Source: Actinomycetota bacterium
GTDB taxonomy: Bacteria; Actinomycetota; Thermoleophilia; UBA2241
Assembly: GCA_003157715.1 (NCBI GenBank)
Contig: PMKK01000274.1
Location: 19,741-27,480 of the forward strand
Reading direction: 5' to 3'
Length of the DNA stretch: 7,740 nt
The notes under the pieces are model-generated. The model was not told the origin of the DNA. It searched no databases and saw nothing but the letters and a program-made list of their open reading frames with translations. Both the position numbers and the translations under genes were made by a program. Of this stretch, positions 4,960-7,740 are shown one piece after another; position 1 is the stretch's first letter; each line of letters opens with the position of its first letter.

Positions 4960-5838
4960 GTGGCTCAGCCGATGACGTGGCTCAAGCGCATCCCCTTCTG
5001 GGGCTGGCTGCTGATCGCCGTGGCGGCGCTCGCCGTGCTGTTCGTGCTGCCCGGCGGCACCAAGGCGAACTTCAGCGTTTCCAACGAGTTCGTCCTCAAG
5101 CCGGTCGTCAAGCTGCCCAAGATCGGCCCCGTCGATCTGTCCATCACCAAGGGCGTCATCTACCTCTGGATCGCGGTCGGCGTGGTCTGCCTGTTCGCGG
5201 CGCTCGTCAATCGCAGCCTCAAGGCGCGCCCCGGTCGCCTGCAGGCCGCCCTCGAGGGCCTCTACGAGCTGGCGCGCTACGGCATCGCCGGCTCGGTCAT
5301 GAAGGAAGGCTCCGACACCACCTGGTTTCCGTACATCGGCGGCGCCTTCTTCTTCATTCTGGTGTGCAACCTCTGCGGCCTGATCCCGCTGCCGTTCGGC
5401 GAACACCACCAGCTCTCCTTCTATGCCGCCACCGGCAATCTCAACGTCACCATCGCCCTGGCCCTCTGCACGTTCGTCTTCACCCAGTACGCCGGCATCC
5501 ACAAGAAGGGCGCCGTGGGCTACGTCAAAAGCTGGATCATCCCGTCGGCGCCGCCTGTTCTCAAGCAGCTCATCTTCGTGATGCACATCATCAGCGAGTT
5601 CTTCCGGCTCGTCTCGCTGTCGGTGCGTCTCTTTGCCAACATGCTCGCCGGCCACGCCATCCTGGGCGTGTTCTTCGCCATGGCGCTGGTCTTTCAGAGC
5701 TACCTGATCGCCGTCGTCCTGCAGGCGGGCTCGGTGACGCTCTACCTGTTCGAGATCTTCATCGCCGCCATCCAGGCGTTCATCTTCGCCATCCTTTCAG
5801 CCGTGTACATAAGCAGCGCGATCGAAGACGAGGAGTGA
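4960..5838 (+). CDS. atpB: F-type ATP synthase subunit a
   Basis: This Fo subunit forms the two proton half-channels next to the c-ring. The product is 292 residues, with an N-terminal signal-anchor-like helix (about 12-31) and further helices through the rest. The hallmark stator arginine is R223 in SLSVRLFANMLAGH. The last helices carry LYLFEIFIAAIQAFIFAILSAVYI, which matches the conserved E...Q pattern (E265, Q272) of the channel. FPYIGGAFFFILVCNLCGLIPLPF (123-146) is the usual TM segment ending in LIPL. GTG 4960 starts one base after the atpI stop. ATG 4972 gives a product four residues shorter and is about equally likely. Neither has a strong ribosome binding site, so reinitiation after atpI is likely. 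Confidence 0.95.
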   Translation: MAQPMTWLKRIPFWGWLLIAVAALAVLFVLPGGTKANFSVSNEFVLKPVVKLPKIGPVDLSITKGVIYLWIAVGVVCLFAALVNRSLKARPGRLQAALEGLYELARYGIAGSVMKEGSDTTWFPYIGGAFFFILVCNLCGLIPLPFGEHHQLSFYAATGNLNVTIALALCTFVFTQYAGIHKKGAVGYVKSWIIPSAPPVLKQLIFVMHIISEFFRLVSLSVRLFANMLAGHAILGVFFAMALVFQSYLIAVVLQAGSVTLYLFEIFIAAIQAFIFAILSAVYISSAIEDEE

Positions 5839-5854
5839 GGCACCACTGAACTGA

Positions 5855-6142
<288 letters not shown>

Positions 6143-6176
6143 ACAGCGCCTCATCCCGGCAAGAAGAGAGGCCGAC

Positions 6177-6686
6177 ATGCTGAGCCTGAACCCCGGCCAG
6201 ATGATCTGGACGGCCATCACGTTCGCGATCGCCGTGTTCGTGCTGTGGCGCTTCGCGTTCGGGCCGCTGCAGAAGATGATCGAAGACCGGCGAGCGGCGA
6301 TCGCCGAAAGCATCGCGACCGCCGAGCAGACGCGCGCCGAAGCGGCTCGGCTGCTGGCCGAGTACCGCGAGACGCTGGCCTCGGTGCGGGCCGAATCCGA
6401 AGAGATCCTCGAGCGTTCCCGCAAGGCGGGCCAGTCGAGCAAGGACGATATCGTCGAAGAGGCGCGCCGGCAGGCGCAGCGTACGGTCGACCAGGCCCAG
6501 GAGCAGATCGAGCGCGACATCCGCGCTGCCTTGCAGCAGCTCAAGGGCGAGATCGCCGGACTCACGATGGCGGCCACCGAACAGGTGATCGGCAAGTCGC
6601 TCGACGACGCCGACCACCGGCGCCTGATCGACGAGGCGCTCCGCGCCGCCAACCTCGACGACCTCGAGCTGGGGAGCGGCCGGTGA
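6177..6686 (+). CDS. atpF: F-type ATP synthase subunit b
   Basis: This peripheral-stalk subunit has 169 residues. One N-terminal membrane helix (about 8-28, [20 protein letters not shown]) is followed by a long charged, Ala-rich coiled coil (about 30-125). The family C-terminal segment is [32 protein letters not shown] (124-155), which meets delta. Only one b gene is visible here, and it is not fused to delta. That differs from mycobacteria, which carry a b-delta fusion. ATG 6177 is supported by AGAGG (6167-6171) five bases upstream. The gene ends in TGA 6684-6686, overlapping the atpH GTG by four bases (GTGA). Confidence 0.96.
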   Translation: MLSLNPGQMIWTAITFAIAVFVLWRFAFGPLQKMIEDRRAAIAESIATAEQTRAEAARLLAEYRETLASVRAESEEILERSRKAGQSSKDDIVEEARRQAQRTVDQAQEQIERDIRAALQQLKGEIAGLTMAATEQVIGKSLDDADHRRLIDEALRAANLDDLELGSGR

Positions 6687-7240
6687 GCGACGCCCGCATC
6701 GGACGCGTCTATGCGAGCGCGCTGTTCGCGGCGGCTTCAGCGGCCGGCTCGATCGACCGCACGGGGGCCGATCTGCGCGACTTCGTGCAGGCGCTCACCG
6801 ACTCGCGGCCGCTGGCCAACGTGGTGTTCGATCCGCAGATCGAGCCCGAAGCCAAGGCGCGCGTGCTCACGCAGCTCACGTGCGACGCCGACCATCTCGC
6901 GGCCGGCGTGCTGGCCGTGCTGCTCGAGAAGGGCCGCATCGCGTTCGCCGGCGAGGTCGCCGACGAGTACGAGCGCCTGGTCGCCGCGGCGGCCCGGGTG
7001 GTCGACATCGAAGTCACGACGGCGATGCCCGTCGCGGCCGAGGTAGAGCGTCAGATCGTGGCACGCGTGCGGCGCGCGACGGGCGGCGAGCCGCGGCTCA
7101 CCAAACGGGTCGATCCGGACATCCTGGGCGGCCTGGTGCTGCGCGTCGACGACCTCCTGGTCGACGGCAGCCTGCGGGCGCGCCTGGAGCAGCTCGACGA
7201 CAGACTGAGAACGGCAGACGTGAGAGGTGGCGGCAAGTGA
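6683..7240 (+). CDS. atpH: F-type ATP synthase subunit delta
   Basis: This 185-residue stalk subunit joins the top of F1 to subunit b. The N-terminal helical domain starts [17 protein letters not shown], the usual opening YA.ALF. It runs through [20 protein letters not shown] (80-99). The C-terminal domain has [11 protein letters not shown] and the strongly conserved [28 protein letters not shown] (145-172, with GG and DGS). GTG 6683 overlaps the atpF stop, and GGGGAG (6671-6676) lies six bases upstream. The gene ends TGA 7238-7240 with a second four-base GTGA overlap into atpA. The matching overlaps imply tight coupling of b, delta and alpha synthesis. Confidence 0.95.
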   Translation: MSDARIGRVYASALFAAASAAGSIDRTGADLRDFVQALTDSRPLANVVFDPQIEPEAKARVLTQLTCDADHLAAGVLAVLLEKGRIAFAGEVADEYERLVAAAARVVDIEVTTAMPVAAEVERQIVARVRRATGGEPRLTKRVDPDILGGLVLRVDDLLVDGSLRARLEQLDDRLRTADVRGGGK

Positions 7241-7740
7241 AGCTTCGTCCCGAAGAGATCGCCTCGGTCCTGAGAAGCCAGATCGAGAACTACCAGGTCG
7301 AGGTCGAGGTCGAGGAGGTCGGCACCGTCCTCGAGGTCGGTGACGGCATCGCCCGCATCTACGGCCTGCGCAACGCCCTGGCCATGGAGATGCTCGATCT
7401 GCCGCACGGCGTGACCGGGCTCGCCTTGAACCTCGAAGAAGACAACGTCGGCGCGGTGCTGCTCGGCGAGGACACGCTCGTCAAAGAGGGCGACCTCGTC
7501 AAGCGCTCCGGCAAGGTGCTGCAGGTGCCCGTCGGCCCGGCTCTCGTAGGCCGCGTGGTCGATCCCCTGGGCAACCCGCTCGACGACAAGGGCCCCATCG
7601 AGACCGATCAGTTCCGCCCGATGGAGTTCAAGGCGCCCGGCGTTGTCGAGCGCCAGCCGGTCAAGGAACCGCTGCAGACCGGCGTCAAGGCGATCGACTC
7701 GATGATCCCCATCGGACGCGGCCAGCGCGAGCTGATCATC
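7237..7740 (+). CDS. atpA: F-type ATP synthase subunit alpha, N-terminal part (3' end outside window)
   Basis: These are the first 168 residues of the non-catalytic nucleotide-binding F1 subunit. [19 protein letters not shown] matches the alpha N-terminus that docks with delta. The beta-barrel domain follows ([17 protein letters not shown], about 28-44; GALLGEDT-like [34 protein letters not shown] at 99-116). Next comes the start of the nucleotide-binding domain, [24 protein letters not shown]. The window ends exactly where the P-loop would begin, so catalytic-domain features cannot be judged. GTG 7237 overlaps the atpH stop by four bases, and GAGAGG lies about nine bases upstream. Residues 21-26 (VEVEVE) come from three copies of AGGTCG. 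Confidence 0.97.
   Translation, partial: MKLRPEEIASVLRSQIENYQVEVEVEEVGTVLEVGDGIARIYGLRNALAMEMLDLPHGVTGLALNLEEDNVGAVLLGEDTLVKEGDLVKRSGKVLQVPVGPALVGRVVDPLGNPLDDKGPIETDQFRPMEFKAPGVVERQPVKEPLQTGVKAIDSMIPIGRGQRELII

Noticed and set aside
7295..7312. Three tandem AGGTCG units as a microsatellite of interest
   Set aside because: They encode VEVEVE within the well-conserved alpha N-terminal barrel region. Only three copies are present, so this is ordinary coding sequence.

Overview
This window is very GC-rich and densely coded. Every gene I can support lies on the + strand. The organism is most likely a high-GC actinomycete-type bacterium, perhaps a deep actinobacterial lineage such as Thermoleophilia or Coriobacteriia. 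The reasons are the GC-rich codon use, the frequent GTG starts, GTGA start/stop overlaps, and the order TsaC/YrdC - RpiB - dCMP deaminase - WecA/TagO - ATP synthase operon. The taxonomic placement is inference from gene order as I remember it, not a search result.

Layout. 1-252 is the C-terminal end of a HisB-like protein (imidazoleglycerol-phosphate dehydratase family) that differs from the family at several expected ligand positions. 272-982 encodes a single-domain YrdC/TsaC threonylcarbamoyl-AMP synthase. 999-1886 encodes a PhzF-family isomerase/epimerase-like protein. A probable extended -10 promoter at 1901-1909 precedes rpiB (1932-2387). rpiB overlaps a dCMP deaminase gene (2365-2862) that seems to start at TTG. 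Next is a WecA/TagO/MraY-family polyprenyl-phosphate sugar-1-phosphate transferase gene (2859-4157). It has a perfect Shine-Dalgarno but apparently an ATA start codon that overlaps the deaminase stop. Its last roughly 85 codons encode a hydrophilic Gly/Arg/Asp/Pro tail.

The longest stretch without a supported gene is 4158-4307 (150 bases). It holds a strong GC-rich hairpin and then a good promoter (TTGTCG, 17-bp spacer, TATACT). That promoter drives the F-type ATP synthase operon: an AtpZ-like small membrane protein, AtpI-like protein, a (atpB), c (atpE), b (atpF), delta (atpH) and the start of alpha (atpA). atpA is cut by the window edge just before its P-loop. The c subunit has the proton-type rather than the sodium-type ion site, and b and delta are separate genes rather than fused as in mycobacteria.

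How the genes work together. The ATP synthase genes form one functional unit: Fo assembly factors, then Fo, stalk and F1. The upstream genes are a housekeeping cluster with no single pathway: histidine biosynthesis remnant, tRNA t6A modification, pentose phosphate isomerisation, dUMP supply for dTMP, and initiation of a lipid-linked cell-envelope polymer. I see no mobile element, CRISPR array, tRNA, rRNA or obvious new multi-gene system. The points most worth checking are the AUA start of wecA, the divergent HisB C-terminus, the near-leaderless start of the ATP operon and the low-complexity tail of WecA.
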